Source of the DNA: Longimicrobium sp.
GTDB lineage: Bacteria > Gemmatimonadota > Gemmatimonadetes > Longimicrobiales > Longimicrobiaceae
Assembly (NCBI GenBank): GCA_036377595.1
Contig: DASUYB010000132.1
Location: 1 to 64,000, forward strand
Reading direction: 5' to 3'
DNA: 64,000 nt
The translations under genes were made by a program, and so were the position numbers. The notes under the pieces were generated by a model that was given only the letters and a program-made list of their open reading frames with translations, searched no databases and had not been told where the DNA came from. This document shows positions 45,428 through 53,771 of this stretch, one piece after another; position 1 is the first letter of the stretch; every line of letters begins with the position of its first letter.

Positions 45428-46261
45428 ATGGCCATCTACCCGCTGCGCCAGCTCAACCCCGCCGAAGCATCGGTGGAGCTGTACGACCGCTGGCTGGGCG
45501 AGCTGGACGCCGCGCTGGCCCGCGGCGACGACCGGTGGGAGCTCTGCCGCAGCGTCCTCACCTCCATCTACCATCCCGAGCTCGCGGACGTCGACCCGTC
45601 GACGCTCCCGCTGGCGGCGCAGGTGGCGTTGGCGCAGATGGACGCGCGCAACATCACCCTCGAGCCCGAATACTACGCCGAGATCGACGTCGAGAAGTTC
45701 TACGAGCGCAAGCCGCTGCTGTGGATGTGGCAGATGTTCGACAAGAGCCCGCTGGGGCAGAACGTCCACCTGGGCGTGCGCTTCAGGCGGGTGCTGGCGC
45801 CGTACATCTTCCGGCGCGTGGGCCGCAACTTCAAGTGCTTCCACTACGTGGAGTTCAGCTTCGGCTACAACCTTGAGGTGGGCGACGACGTGGTGGTGCA
45901 CCGCAACGTGCTGCTGGACGACCGCGGCGGCATCGTCATCGGCGACAAGGTGTCGATCAGCGACTACGCCAACATCTACTCGCACACGCACTCCATCGTC
46001 GACCAGGTGGACGTGAGCGACCTGGTCACCACGCTGGCCGACGGCGTGCGCATCACCTACCACGCCACGGTGCTGGCCGGCACCTACGTGGGCGAGCAAG
46101 CGATGGTGGGCGCCATGGCCGTGGCCACCAAGGACGTGCGGCCGTACCACGTGAACGTCGGCATCCCCGCCAAGTCGGTGCGCGTGAAGCCCAACGCCCC
46201 GCCCGAGGCGTACAAGGTCACCCTGCGCACCGAGGAGGGCGCGGCGACGGGGGATGATTGA
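45428..46261 (+). CDS. Left-handed beta-helix acyltransferase
   Basis: 277 aa. The N-terminal helical part (about residues 1-120) is unusual for the family. The C-terminal half has hexapeptide repeats (VGDDVVVHRNVLLDDRGGIVIGD, VSISDYANIYSHTHSI, VLAGTYVGEQAMVGAMAVAT) and the ending NVGIPAKSVRVKP of maltose/galactoside O-acetyltransferase-type enzymes. The H in SHTHS may be the catalytic His. It would transfer an acetyl or other acyl group to a sugar or glycan; substrate unknown. Its 3' end runs into a tandem 8-bp repeat array. Confidence 0.88.
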   Translation: MAIYPLRQLNPAEASVELYDRWLGELDAALARGDDRWELCRSVLTSIYHPELADVDPSTLPLAAQVALAQMDARNITLEPEYYAEIDVEKFYERKPLLWMWQMFDKSPLGQNVHLGVRFRRVLAPYIFRRVGRNFKCFHYVEFSFGYNLEVGDDVVVHRNVLLDDRGGIVIGDKVSISDYANIYSHTHSIVDQVDVSDLVTTLADGVRITYHATVLAGTYVGEQAMVGAMAVATKDVRPYHVNVGIPAKSVRVKPNAPPEAYKVTLRTEEGAATGDD

Positions 46262-46358
46262 GTGCGAAAGTGCGAAAGTGCGAAAGTGCGAAAGTGCGAA
46301 AGTGCGAAAGTGCGAAAGTGCGGGAGTGCGGGAGTGCGGGAGTGCGAGAGTGCGAAAG
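46261..46358. repeat. Tandem array of an 8-bp unit (AGTGCGAA)
   Basis: About 12 units starting at the stop codon of the acyltransferase gene. The first six are AGTGCGAA, then variants AGTGCGGG and AGTGCGAG, ending with AGTGCGAA again. Gradual variation suggests slippage expansion. Confidence 0.9.
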
Positions 46359-46430
46359 TTTGTTGGGATTATGGAGATGGGTGATGCGCTGACGCGGTCG
46401 GGCGAATAAATTCGCAGCAACAACTACACG

Positions 46431-46449
46431 AAGTCCGCCTTCGCGGACT
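46431..46449. repeat. AAGTCCGCCTTCGCGGACT hairpin repeat
   Basis: A short perfect hairpin AGTCCGC-CTTC-GCGGACT. Identical copy at 53613-53631, each preceded by an ACAAC-containing stretch. Confidence 0.7.
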
Positions 46450-46529
46450 ACTGGCGGTGATGCGGGCGAGGCATCCGTGCTCGCGACAGCCTCACCGCCG
46501 GGTTCGATTGAAGTAAAGGCAAGCGAGGC

Positions 46530-47678
46530 TTGATGATGGATAACGATTCCGCCGCGGCGACCATTCCCGTCGACACCGCCGACCCGGTGAACGCGGCGAT
46601 CCTGGCCGTCTCCGAAGACCGGCTGCAGGGATTCCAGGAGCAGCCGTTCCGCGCGATCGCCGGGCAGAGCGGCGTGGAGCTGGAGACGGTGCTCGAGCGC
46701 ATCCGCGCCATGCTGGCCAGCGGCACCATCCGCCGCGTGCGGCAGACGCTGATGGCCACCAACCTGGCGCCAGGCGCGCTGGTCGCCTGGGAGGTGCCGC
46801 CGGAAAAGCTGGACGCCGCGTTCGAGACCATGTTCCGCGACGACCCCTTCTCCGGCCACGTGGTCATCCGCTCCACCGACCGCGAGACGCAGGGATCGAA
46901 GTACCGCCTGTGGACCACGCTCAAGGTGCCGCAGGGGTTCTCCATGCGGAAGCACGCGGAGTACCTGCGCGGCCGCACGGGCGCGCTCTCCTTCAAGCTC
47001 CTTCCCGCGAAGAAGCTGTTCACCCTGGGCGTGGGCCACGTCCGCCGGCGCGGGCTGGAGCCGGGCGAGCGCTCCGGCGAGCCCGGCGCCGTGATCGACA
47101 CCAACGTCGTGGAGCTGAGCGAGCTGGAGTGGCGCGTGCTGATGGCGCTCAAGCGCGAGCTGGACCTCGACGAGATCGGCGAGCACCCGTGGGACCGCCG
47201 CGCCGAGGAGGCGGGCGTGCCGCTGGAGACGTTCGTGCGCGTGGCGCGCGGGCTGAACGAGCGGAAGGTGATCGGGCGCTTCTCCACCTTCCTGGAGCAC
47301 TACAAGCCGAACGCCGCGGGCGAGCGCGTCACCCGTTACAACGCGCTCTTCCACTGGCAGGTGCCGCCCGGGCGGGAGATCGACGCCGGCCGCGAGGTGG
47401 GGCGCCACTACGTGATGACGCACGCCTACTGGCGCGAGGGCGGCCCCGAGTTCGGCGACGTCAACATCATGGGCGTGGCGCACGGCACCGAGAAGGACGC
47501 CGTGCTGGCCCACAAGGCCGCCATCGACCGGCACCTGGAGGAGGCGGGGATCCCCGTCGGCTACACCAACGTGTTCTGGGGCGGCCGCAGCGAGATCAAG
47601 CCGTCGGAGATCTCGCCCTTCGCGTACGCGGACTGGTGCCGCGACGTGGGCCTCGACCCCGACGCGATGCGCGACTGA
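46530..47678 (+). CDS. Two-domain AhbA/AhbB-like (Lrp/AsnC-fold) protein
   Basis: 382 aa. Two tandem Lrp-type halves. The first has a winged helix (FRAIAGQSGVELETVLERIRAMLASGTIRRV, about residues 34-68) and then ALVAWEVPPEKLDAAFETM; the second repeats the pattern (GRFSTFLEHYKP, ALFHWQVPPGREIDAGREVG, then VNIMGVAHG). This matches the AhbA/AhbB proteins that decarboxylate siroheme in the alternative haem route, and also their regulator-like relatives (NirD/L/G/H). No other haem genes are in the window, so it may be either an enzyme or a regulator. TTGATG-type context; the RBS is weak (GCGAGGCTTG). Confidence 0.75.
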   Translation: MMMDNDSAAATIPVDTADPVNAAILAVSEDRLQGFQEQPFRAIAGQSGVELETVLERIRAMLASGTIRRVRQTLMATNLAPGALVAWEVPPEKLDAAFETMFRDDPFSGHVVIRSTDRETQGSKYRLWTTLKVPQGFSMRKHAEYLRGRTGALSFKLLPAKKLFTLGVGHVRRRGLEPGERSGEPGAVIDTNVVELSELEWRVLMALKRELDLDEIGEHPWDRRAEEAGVPLETFVRVARGLNERKVIGRFSTFLEHYKPNAAGERVTRYNALFHWQVPPGREIDAGREVGRHYVMTHAYWREGGPEFGDVNIMGVAHGTEKDAVLAHKAAIDRHLEEAGIPVGYTNVFWGGRSEIKPSEISPFAYADWCRDVGLDPDAMRD

Positions 47679-47684
47679 CGCGGC

Positions 47685-47712
47685 ACGGCCGGCGGACTTC
47701 TCCGCCGGCCGT
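47685..47712 (+). terminator. Intrinsic terminator after the AhbA/B-like gene
   Basis: ACGGCCGGCGGA / TCCGCCGGCCGT stem, loop CTTC, followed by TCTTCTTT. Confidence 0.88.
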
Positions 47713-47734
47713 TCTTCTTTCCATCCCCCTCGCG

Positions 47735-48100
47735 ATGCGACCCGAGGTGATCCACACCGCCGAGTTCACCTGCCGCGAGTGCGGTGCGGTCGCGGGGCGC
47801 GTGTCCGTCGTCCCCTCGCCCACGGGGACGCGGAACCGGCTGGTCCTCTCCGTCTTCATCGAGATGTGGGAAGAGATGTCGAAGGACGGCACGTACGCCG
47901 ACGCCATCGCCGCGATCGACGCGGGGGATGCGCGGGCGCTGTGGAAGGGATGGTTCGAGTGGGCGCCTTTCTACTGCCCCGAGTGCGACGCGTGCTACTG
48001 CAGCGACCACTGGCGCCAGTGGATGGAGTTCGACGAGGGATTCTACGACTATACCCAGGGCGTCTGCCCCCGCGGCCACGAGCGCATGCTGCTGGATTGA
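47735..48100 (+). CDS. Hypothetical protein with paired Cys motifs
   Basis: 121 aa. It has metal-binding-like motifs TCRECG (about residues 12-17), YCPECDACYCSDHW (about 80-93) and VCPRGHE (about 110-116), which together could hold two zinc ions. Aromatic-rich stretches (WKGWFEWAPFY, WRQWMEFDEGFYDYTQG) follow. No known family recognised. Lies just after a terminator, so it needs its own promoter. A hairpin element directly follows. Confidence 0.75.
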   Translation: MRPEVIHTAEFTCRECGAVAGRVSVVPSPTGTRNRLVLSVFIEMWEEMSKDGTYADAIAAIDAGDARALWKGWFEWAPFYCPECDACYCSDHWRQWMEFDEGFYDYTQGVCPRGHERMLLD

Positions 48101-48116
48101 GATCGCTAAAAGATTG

Positions 48117-48187
48117 TCTCACGCAGAGTTAGCAGGGTTAGCAGATGAACTGCGGTTTTCTGCTGACTCTGCTAACTCTGCGTGAGA
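48117..48187. repeat. Hairpin element (TCACGC family)
   Basis: TCTCACGCAGAGTTAGCAG / CTGCTAACTCTGCGTGAGA (imperfect), with an inner GTTAGCAGATGAACTGCGG loop. It sits 17 nt past the plus-strand stop at 48100 and 6 nt past the minus-strand stop at 48193: a shared terminator position. Confidence 0.82.
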
Positions 48188-48192
48188 AATTC

Positions 48193-48363
48193 TTAGATCA
48201 TGATCTGCTCGATGCCATCCAGCTCCACGCCGAACGCGAGGCGCGCGGCACGGCGCATGGCGTCGGGATCGCCGGTGGTGAGGAAGTGGTGGCCACCGTC
48301 GCCCGGCGGGAGCGACCACTGGCGCTCGACGTGCGCGAGCGTGGTGTAGAGGATCAGGATCAT
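48193..48363 (-). CDS. Small hypothetical protein, 56 aa
   Basis: 56 aa, starting MILILYTTLAHVERQW and ending GVELDGIEQIMI. It has no membrane segment or Cys. The centre is PPGDGGHHFLTTGDPDAMRR. Support: GATCTCCATCTCCCACCA, the leader motif seen before several genes here, stands directly before the ATG, and a hairpin element follows the stop at once. No Shine-Dalgarno site and no family recognised. Confidence 0.5.
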   Translation of the reverse strand: MILILYTTLAHVERQWSLPPGDGGHHFLTTGDPDAMRRAARLAFGVELDGIEQIMI

Positions 48364-48922
48364 TGGTGGGAGATGGAGATCGACGACGGGCGAAGAGGCG
48401 GATCGGAGGGATGCCCGCCGCGGCTCGGACGCCGCGGTGGGGGCACGAAAGATAATACCACGCGGCGTGAAAAACGCGTTCTTTATCGCCGTCCAGGCGT
48501 CGAGACCGAGCCATCTCCGCGTCGCTCGCGGCGGAGGCGCGTCTCCGCCGTCAATGATGCAGGACATTCTATTGCATCAGGTTGGCGTGAGCGGGCCAAT
48601 AACGTACTACCGGAACGTGCGCCACATCTCACGCTCATCGCCCAGTCAAAAATTTGGGAGCCCACGACAAAATTGTGACTGCGGCGTCACAAAACATGCG
48701 TTCAAGATGAACCTCATCTTTTCGGAACCTTTTGCAGCAGCCCGTGTAACGACGCGCGTGCCGCCCGTGCGGATGTGGACAATAGCAAGATTCCCTTCGG
48801 CGTTTCAGCCCATCTGTTTGTGCAGGGGCGGCTTGCGGGCGATGCGCGGCGTATGGCACATTGAGATCTACGAACGTACAAACTGCTTGCGCTTTTGCGC
48901 GCGCACCCTCAGACTTCACGAC
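48364..48922. other. Regulatory/intergenic region, no gene seen
   Basis: Lower GC than its surroundings, especially 48560-48740 (for example CAGTCAAAAATTTGGGAGCC). The frame extending upstream from the gene at 48923 is noncoding in character. It probably carries the promoters of the two divergent genes. Confidence 0.45.
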
Positions 48923-49318
48923 ATGACCCTCACACTTCCGCTCAACGAGAAGCAGGTCGACCTGCTGCGGCACCTCTATCGCCAGACCGGGCCCGTCCTG
49001 ATGGACAACCTGGACGGCCGGGTGGTGCGCGCGCTGCGCTCGCGCGGGCTGGTGCACGAGAAGGGCGAGTGGCTGTCGCTGACCGACGCGGGGAAGGCGG
49101 AGTTCGAGAAGCTGCGCCGCCGCCGCGTCACCAGCCCCCACGCCGAGGTCGGCAACCCGCGCTCGGCCCGCGCAGAGGCCATCATCCGCGCCGTGGAGGC
49201 GCTGGAGCTGGCCCTTCCGCGCGACGCCGAGCTGATGGTGGGCGACATGCCCGCCTACGCCGACGACGTGGTGCAGGGGCTGCGCGGGTTCGCGCGGCAG
49301 CTCGCCCGGGCAGGCTGA
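48923..49318 (+). CDS. Winged-helix-like small protein
   Basis: 131 aa. Residues about 8-70 look like a MarR/PadR-type wing-helix: EKQVDLLRHLYRQTG, VVRALRSRGLVHEKGEW and LSLTDAGKAEFEKLRRRR, the last being the wing and following helix. The C-terminal half is helical (AEAIIRAVEALELALPRDAE). It may be a transcriptional regulator; its target is unknown. A nested hairpin follows at 49329. Confidence 0.72.
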   Translation: MTLTLPLNEKQVDLLRHLYRQTGPVLMDNLDGRVVRALRSRGLVHEKGEWLSLTDAGKAEFEKLRRRRVTSPHAEVGNPRSARAEAIIRAVEALELALPRDAELMVGDMPAYADDVVQGLRGFARQLARAG

Positions 49319-49328
49319 CGAGCCAGGC

Positions 49329-49380
49329 CGAAACACCGATGCGGACGAAGCAAATGCCTCGTCCGCATCTTCGTGTTTGC
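49329..49380 (+). terminator. Nested hairpin terminator
   Basis: Outer GCCGAAACAC / GTGTTTGCGGC and inner CGATGCGGACGA / TCGTCCGCATC. Directly downstream of the winged-helix gene. Confidence 0.7.
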
Positions 49381-49416
49381 GGCGCTTTCTCTCGATCTAA
49401 ATCCCCAAAACAGAAA

Positions 49417-49490
49417 GTCTCACGCAGAGTCAGCAGGGTCAGCAGATGAACTGCAGTTTCACTGCTGACTCTGCTGACTCTGCGTGAGAC
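49417..49490. repeat. Hairpin element (TCACGC family)
   Basis: A near-perfect palindrome, GTCTCACGCAGAGTCAGCAG / CTGCTGACTCTGCGTGAGAC; its last base is the third base of the stop codon of the minus-strand gene at 49490. Best-preserved member of the family here. Confidence 0.88.
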
Positions 49491-50611
49491 TACTTTCCGA
49501 ACTTCGTATTGAAGAACGGGAGGAGGCGCAGGCCGCGCGGGTTGCTGCGCACGTAGTTCAGCAGCCCCAGCTGCACGCCGCGGATCGTGCGCGCGTAGTT
49601 GTAGAGGCCGATGGTGATCCCCGTCTGCAGGCCGCGCACGTCGTTCCAGCTGGCCGCGGACACGCCCTGCAGGTCCGAGGTACGCGCGTAGATCCCCGAC
49701 ACCGTCAGCCCGATCAGCGTGTCGGCCGAGACCACGGCGCTGCTCACCTGGATCCCCTGCGCCTTCCGCGCGAGCAGGATCGCCCCGCCCACGTTCAGCC
49801 CGCGCAGGTCCGGCCCGCCCAGCACGCCCACGCTCGCGTTCACGCCGCGCGCGGTGCCGCGCGAGAAGGTGACGATCGCCGAGGCGTTGATCCCGCGCAC
49901 CTCGCCGTCCACGAACGAGGCGACGGGGCTGATGGAGATCCCGGAGAGGTCGCCCTCGGTGATGGCCGCGATCCCCGCGGCGGTGATGCCGCGCACGCCG
50001 CCCTCCGAGAGCGAGATGACGCCCGCGGCGGCGATCCCGTCGATGCCGTGGTCGCCGATGGCCGCCAGGCCGCCGAGCCCGATCCCCCGCAGCCGCTGCT
50101 CGGCGATCATCGCGAGTCCGCCGACGGCGATGCCGTTGACCTGGTCCTGCGACAGCACCGCCAGCCCGCCCGCCGCGATCCCGTTCATCTGCTCCGACGT
50201 CACCACGCCCAGCCCACCCAGCCCGATCCCGTTGATCCGCCGCGCGCGCGGGGCCACGAGGCCGACGGCCGCGCCGTTCACCACCAGCTCGGGATTCCGC
50301 TTGGGCACCCAGAGCGTGAGGTTGAGCCCGTTCACCCGCTCGGCCTGGTGGTCCACCGCGTTGACGCGGACGCCCGTCACCCGCCGCGAGTTGCCGATGC
50401 TGAGGCCCACGCCGCCCACGGTCAGGTTCAGCGCGCGGTGGCTGGCCGGCGGCTCGGCCGTGCTGTCGTCGACGACGGGAAAGCGCGGCTTCCACGAGCG
50501 CACGCTGTCCTTGGCCGTCACCGTGGCCGTGTCCTGCGCGCGCAGCGGCATGGCGGCGGCCGCGAGGGCGAGCGCGGCGGCGAGCGTGGCGATCGGGCGG
50601 TTGGGGATCAT
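49490..50611 (-). CDS. LA_2272-like surface repeat protein
   Basis: 373 aa. Signal peptide about residues 1-25 (ALALAAAAMPLRAQ). From about residue 75 onward the chain is built of about 23-residue repeats of the form [VIL]-[NR]-G-I-x-[ALV]-G-G-L-x-x-[VIL], for example MNGIAAGGLAVLSQDQ, VNGIAVGGLAMIAEQR and LRGIGLGGLAAIGDHG. It ends with GITIGLYNYARTIRGVQLGL, as in LA_2272-type surface repeat proteins. A beta-solenoid is likely. The surface location is inferred from the signal and family. The stop coincides with the hairpin at 49417. Confidence 0.8.
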   Translation of the reverse strand: MIPNRPIATLAAALALAAAAMPLRAQDTATVTAKDSVRSWKPRFPVVDDSTAEPPASHRALNLTVGGVGLSIGNSRRVTGVRVNAVDHQAERVNGLNLTLWVPKRNPELVVNGAAVGLVAPRARRINGIGLGGLGVVTSEQMNGIAAGGLAVLSQDQVNGIAVGGLAMIAEQRLRGIGLGGLAAIGDHGIDGIAAAGVISLSEGGVRGITAAGIAAITEGDLSGISISPVASFVDGEVRGINASAIVTFSRGTARGVNASVGVLGGPDLRGLNVGGAILLARKAQGIQVSSAVVSADTLIGLTVSGIYARTSDLQGVSAASWNDVRGLQTGITIGLYNYARTIRGVQLGLLNYVRSNPRGLRLLPFFNTKFGK

Positions 50612-50649
50612 GGAAGGCTGGGGATGATAAGGACGGCGCGGAGGGCGGA

Positions 50650-50922
50650 TCAGCCGTCCTCCGCGCTTTCGGTCCAGGCGGTCAGGCGGTGGAGCAGCGC
50701 CTCGATCTTCTCGCGCAGCTCCACGTCGTCGATGCAGCCGGCCGCCTCGTCGAGATAGTGCATCAGCAGCCCGATCTCGCCCTGCGCCAGCTCCCCGGCG
50801 AAGAGCGCGGGGTCCAGCCCCAGGTCCCACGCGGCGGTGGTCACGGCGCGGACGCAGAGGTCCGCCAGCTCCGGGCCCGCCGCCGCGGCGTCGGCGAGCG
50901 CGTGGGGCCGCACGCCGGTCAC
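50650..50922 (-). CDS. Small helical protein with GTG start, coupled to the upstream gene
   Basis: 90 aa, starting at a GTG that overlaps the stop of the upstream gene (GTGA). The product is helical and acidic (AWDLGLDPALFAGELAQGE, LLMHYLDEAAGCIDDVELRE, KIEALLHRLTAW). No signal peptide. The overlap and sound codon use argue for a real gene. No family recognised. Confidence 0.55.
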   Translation of the reverse strand: MTGVRPHALADAAAAGPELADLCVRAVTTAAWDLGLDPALFAGELAQGEIGLLMHYLDEAAGCIDDVELREKIEALLHRLTAWTESAEDG

Positions 50923-51566
50923 GGGCGCGTGGGCGGGGCGGGCGGCGGCGCCGTCGGAGGCGTCGCGGGGCGCGTCGGTCCCTGCGCGCCGGGCTCGCGC
51001 GGCGCCAGCGCGGAGTTGGCGGCGCGGCGCTGGGCGGCGGCGGTGCGCATCTCCATCATCATTCCCTTCATCTCCTCGGGGAGGCGCGCCTTCCACCCCG
51101 CGCCCTCGCGGCGCACGCTCAGCACCGTCACCTGGCTGAGCGTCTGGCCGCCCTGCGTGGCCGAGACGCGGTAGACGACGTACGCCGTGTCGCCGGCGGT
51201 GACGTGGCCCATCACGTTGAAGGTGGCCGCCGCCAGCAGCTCGCGCAGCCCCTGCTGGCTGCCGATGGTTCCCGCCACGAAGCGCTGGTACACCTGCGCC
51301 GACGGCAGCGCGCGCAGCTCGGCCGCCGAGCCGACGTTGAAGATCTGCCGCAACCCCGCCGTGGCCGTGTCGAGCGACACCACCTCGAGCAGCGCGGCCT
51401 TGAGCGAGTCCTGCTCGCCGGAGTGGACGAGCGAGGCGTTGGACGCCCAGTCGGCGGCCTTCATCGAGGCCAGGTACTGCGTGGCCACCTGCTCGGGCGT
51501 GGCCTGCGCCGCGCCCGCGCGCGGCAGGGCCAGCGCGGCCAGGGTCGCCAGGATCAGCTTCTTCAT
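50919..51566 (-). CDS. Secreted hypothetical protein with Pro-rich tail
   Basis: 215 aa. Signal peptide about residues 1-20 (ILATLAALALPRAGAAQA). The body looks like an NTF2/Lumazine-like alpha+beta domain: TPEQVATQYLASMKAADWAS, then GDTAYVVYRVSATQGGQT and VLSVRREGAGWKARL. The tail is Pro/Ala-rich and disordered. GGAGGCACG fixes the start. It could be a periplasmic ligand-binding protein of the SnoaL-like fold; this is a structural guess. Co-transcribed with the 90-aa gene. Confidence 0.72.
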   Translation of the reverse strand: MKKLILATLAALALPRAGAAQATPEQVATQYLASMKAADWASNASLVHSGEQDSLKAALLEVVSLDTATAGLRQIFNVGSAAELRALPSAQVYQRFVAGTIGSQQGLRELLAAATFNVMGHVTAGDTAYVVYRVSATQGGQTLSQVTVLSVRREGAGWKARLPEEMKGMMMEMRTAAAQRRAANSALAPREPGAQGPTRPATPPTAPPPAPPTRP

Positions 51567-51811
51567 CGTGCCTCCAGGAGATTTCAGGGGACAGGGGGCA
51601 GGCATCAGGGGACAGCAAGCGGTTGGCCGCCCCGGGCCCACATCACCCTTCGATCCCCCACCTCCCGTTCAGGTGATTCGATTCGCCGCGGGTCGATCGG
51701 CCGCGCGGCGGTGATCATCGGACAATTTCGTGCAAAGCGCCTGGAGACGGGGGAGATGGGCGCGACCCGGGGCCGATCCCGCCCCGGCGCCCTCCTGCAG
51801 TCCCCTGTCCC

Positions 51812-53440
51812 CTATCTCCGGACGGAAGCGAACTCGGCGTCGGGGTTCCAGCGCGGCAGCTCGGCGCCGTTGGCGATCTCCGTCGCGAAGTCCAGCACCA
51901 GCGTGGAGAGCTGCACCGCGCCGCGCAGGTCGAAGTCCGGCCGGTACTCGTCCGACGGCTGGTGATAGCGGTGCGCGGTGTAGTCCTCCTCCTGCTGCAC
52001 GCCCCATCCCGCCGGCTTCCCCTCGAAGTCGCTCCCCGCGCCGATGGACACGGCCGGGACGCCCGCCTTGGCGAAGGAGAAGTGGTCCGAGCGGTAGAAA
52101 TACCCGCGCTCGGGGTGCTCGTCCGGCGACAGCTTCCAGCCGTGGCCCGCCACCAGCCGCGCGAACGACGGGCCGAGCGTGGACTTGTACTCGCCCAGCA
52201 CGCGGAAGTCGCGCGTCGTGCCCAGGAGGTTGCCGCCGTCCACGTTCAGGTTGGCGACGATGCTCGCGGCGGGGACGGTGGGGCGCTGCGCGAACGACTC
52301 GGAGCCCAGCAGCCCGCTCTCCTCGGCGGTGACGAAGACGAAGAGGAGCGAGCGCTTCGGCGCCGGCCGCTCTGCCGCCGCGCGGGCGGCCGCGAGGAGA
52401 TCGGCCACGCCCGAGGCGTTGTCGGCCGCGCCGTTGTAGATCGAGTCGCCGCTCACCGCGGGGCCGATCCCCAGGTGGTCCCAGTGCGCGCTGAGGGCCA
52501 CGTACTGGTCGCGCAGCTGCGCGTCGCCGCCCCGTACGACCCCGACGACGTTCTCGCTCTCCAGGTGCTGCACGCTGTTGCGGAAGCCCACGTTCAGCGT
52601 GATGCCCGTGGGCACCGGGCGGAAGCCGCGGGTGGCGGCCTGCCGGCGGAGCACGGCGAGATCGAGCCCCGCCTGCCGCAGCAGCGACGTGGCCGCGCTG
52701 TCGGTGATCCAGCCGCGGAACGCCAGCGGCGCCGGCAGCTTCGGATCGCGCGGGAGCATGCGCTGCTCCTTGGCCCACGAGCCGACGACGGTGTGCCAGG
52801 GATAGCCCGCCTGCTCGGTGGTGTGCACGATCAGCATCCCCGCGGCGCCGCGGCGCTCGGCCTCCTCGAACTTGTAGGTCCAGCGGCCGTAGTAGGTCAT
52901 CGCCCGGCCGCCGAACAGGTTGGGCTCGCCGGCCGGCGCGGGGGGATCGTTCACCAGCACCATCAGGATCTTGCCGCGCACGTCCACGTTCTTGAAGTCG
53001 TCCCAGCGGAACTCGGGCGCGGCGGCGCCGTAGCCCACGAACACGACCTCGGCGTTCGCGCTCGACTGCTCCGCCGCGGATCCGCCCCACACGACGACGT
53101 CGTCCGGATACCGCAGCGTCCCCGTCGCCTTGCCGGACGCGGCGATCCTGATGGTGGACGCGTCGGCGCCGACGATGTCGATGGGAACGCGCTGGAAGTA
53201 GGTGCCATTGTCGCCCGCGGGCTGCACGCCGAAGGCGCGGAGCTGGCTGGCGATGTACTCGGCGGCCAGGCGGCCGCCGCGGGTGGCGGGAGCGCGTCCT
53301 TCCAGCAGGTCCGACGAGAGGAAGCGGAGGTGCCCGTCGATCTCGTTGGGCGTGATGGCGCCCGGCGCCTGGGCCCGCGCCGCGCCCGCAGCCAGCGCGA
53401 GGGCGGCCAGAGCGAGCGTGGGTATGCGTGTGGCTCGCAT
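51812..53440 (-). CDS. Secreted M28-family aminopeptidase
   Basis: 542 aa. Signal peptide about residues 1-22 (LALAALALAAGAARAQ). An N-terminal helical part and a PA-like insertion (about residues 100-240) come before the M28 zinc domain. Zinc ligands and catalytic residues: LSAHWDHLG (His, Asp), GAADNASG (bridging Asp), VTAEESGLLG (Glu pair), LNVDGG (Asp) and a C-terminal HRYHQPSDE (His). It releases N-terminal amino acids from peptides in the periplasm or outside. The ATG at 53440 is followed at once by the signal. ACATCTCCCACGAGC precedes it. Confidence 0.9.
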   Translation of the reverse strand: MRATRIPTLALAALALAAGAARAQAPGAITPNEIDGHLRFLSSDLLEGRAPATRGGRLAAEYIASQLRAFGVQPAGDNGTYFQRVPIDIVGADASTIRIAASGKATGTLRYPDDVVVWGGSAAEQSSANAEVVFVGYGAAAPEFRWDDFKNVDVRGKILMVLVNDPPAPAGEPNLFGGRAMTYYGRWTYKFEEAERRGAAGMLIVHTTEQAGYPWHTVVGSWAKEQRMLPRDPKLPAPLAFRGWITDSAATSLLRQAGLDLAVLRRQAATRGFRPVPTGITLNVGFRNSVQHLESENVVGVVRGGDAQLRDQYVALSAHWDHLGIGPAVSGDSIYNGAADNASGVADLLAAARAAAERPAPKRSLLFVFVTAEESGLLGSESFAQRPTVPAASIVANLNVDGGNLLGTTRDFRVLGEYKSTLGPSFARLVAGHGWKLSPDEHPERGYFYRSDHFSFAKAGVPAVSIGAGSDFEGKPAGWGVQQEEDYTAHRYHQPSDEYRPDFDLRGAVQLSTLVLDFATEIANGAELPRWNPDAEFASVRR

Positions 53441-53612
53441 GTGCTCGTGGGAGATGTGCGTGGACGTGCGCGCGGGACTCCCGTGCGCGGAGGCCGCAAA
53501 GCTACCCGCGGCAGACGTTTGGGGAAAGGTGTGGGTACCCGTGGGGCGGAGATGAAGATCCGGCGCCCGAGCCCACCGACAGGCGACTGGAAGTCGCGAC
53601 AACAACGGCCCG

Positions 53613-53631
53613 AAGTCCGCCTTCGCGGACT
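53613..53631. repeat. AAGTCCGCCTTCGCGGACT hairpin repeat, second copy
   Basis: Identical to 46431-46449; also preceded by ACAACAAC. Confidence 0.7.
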
Positions 53632-53677
53632 CCCACGCCGACATCCGCGCGCACGGTTAAAGGATCGCCCCGAAAAC

Positions 53678-53709
53678 ACCCTCCCCCCAGTCGGTTTTGG
53701 GGGGAGGGT
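53678..53709. terminator. Hairpin with conserved loop
   Basis: ACCCTCCCCCC / GGGGGGAGGGT with loop AGTCGGTTTT; same element as 40933-40964 in the other orientation. Lies 63 nt beyond the stop of the minus-strand DUF4186 gene at 53772. Confidence 0.6.
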
Positions 53710-53771
53710 CGCGCGAAGCGCGGGGTGGGGGGCCTCCGCGCGGCGGCCGCGCAGATGCCAGTCGTCCGCAA

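Noticed and set aside
46261-46358. CRISPR-like array
   Set aside because: The unit is 8 bp with no spacers; it is a simple tandem repeat.
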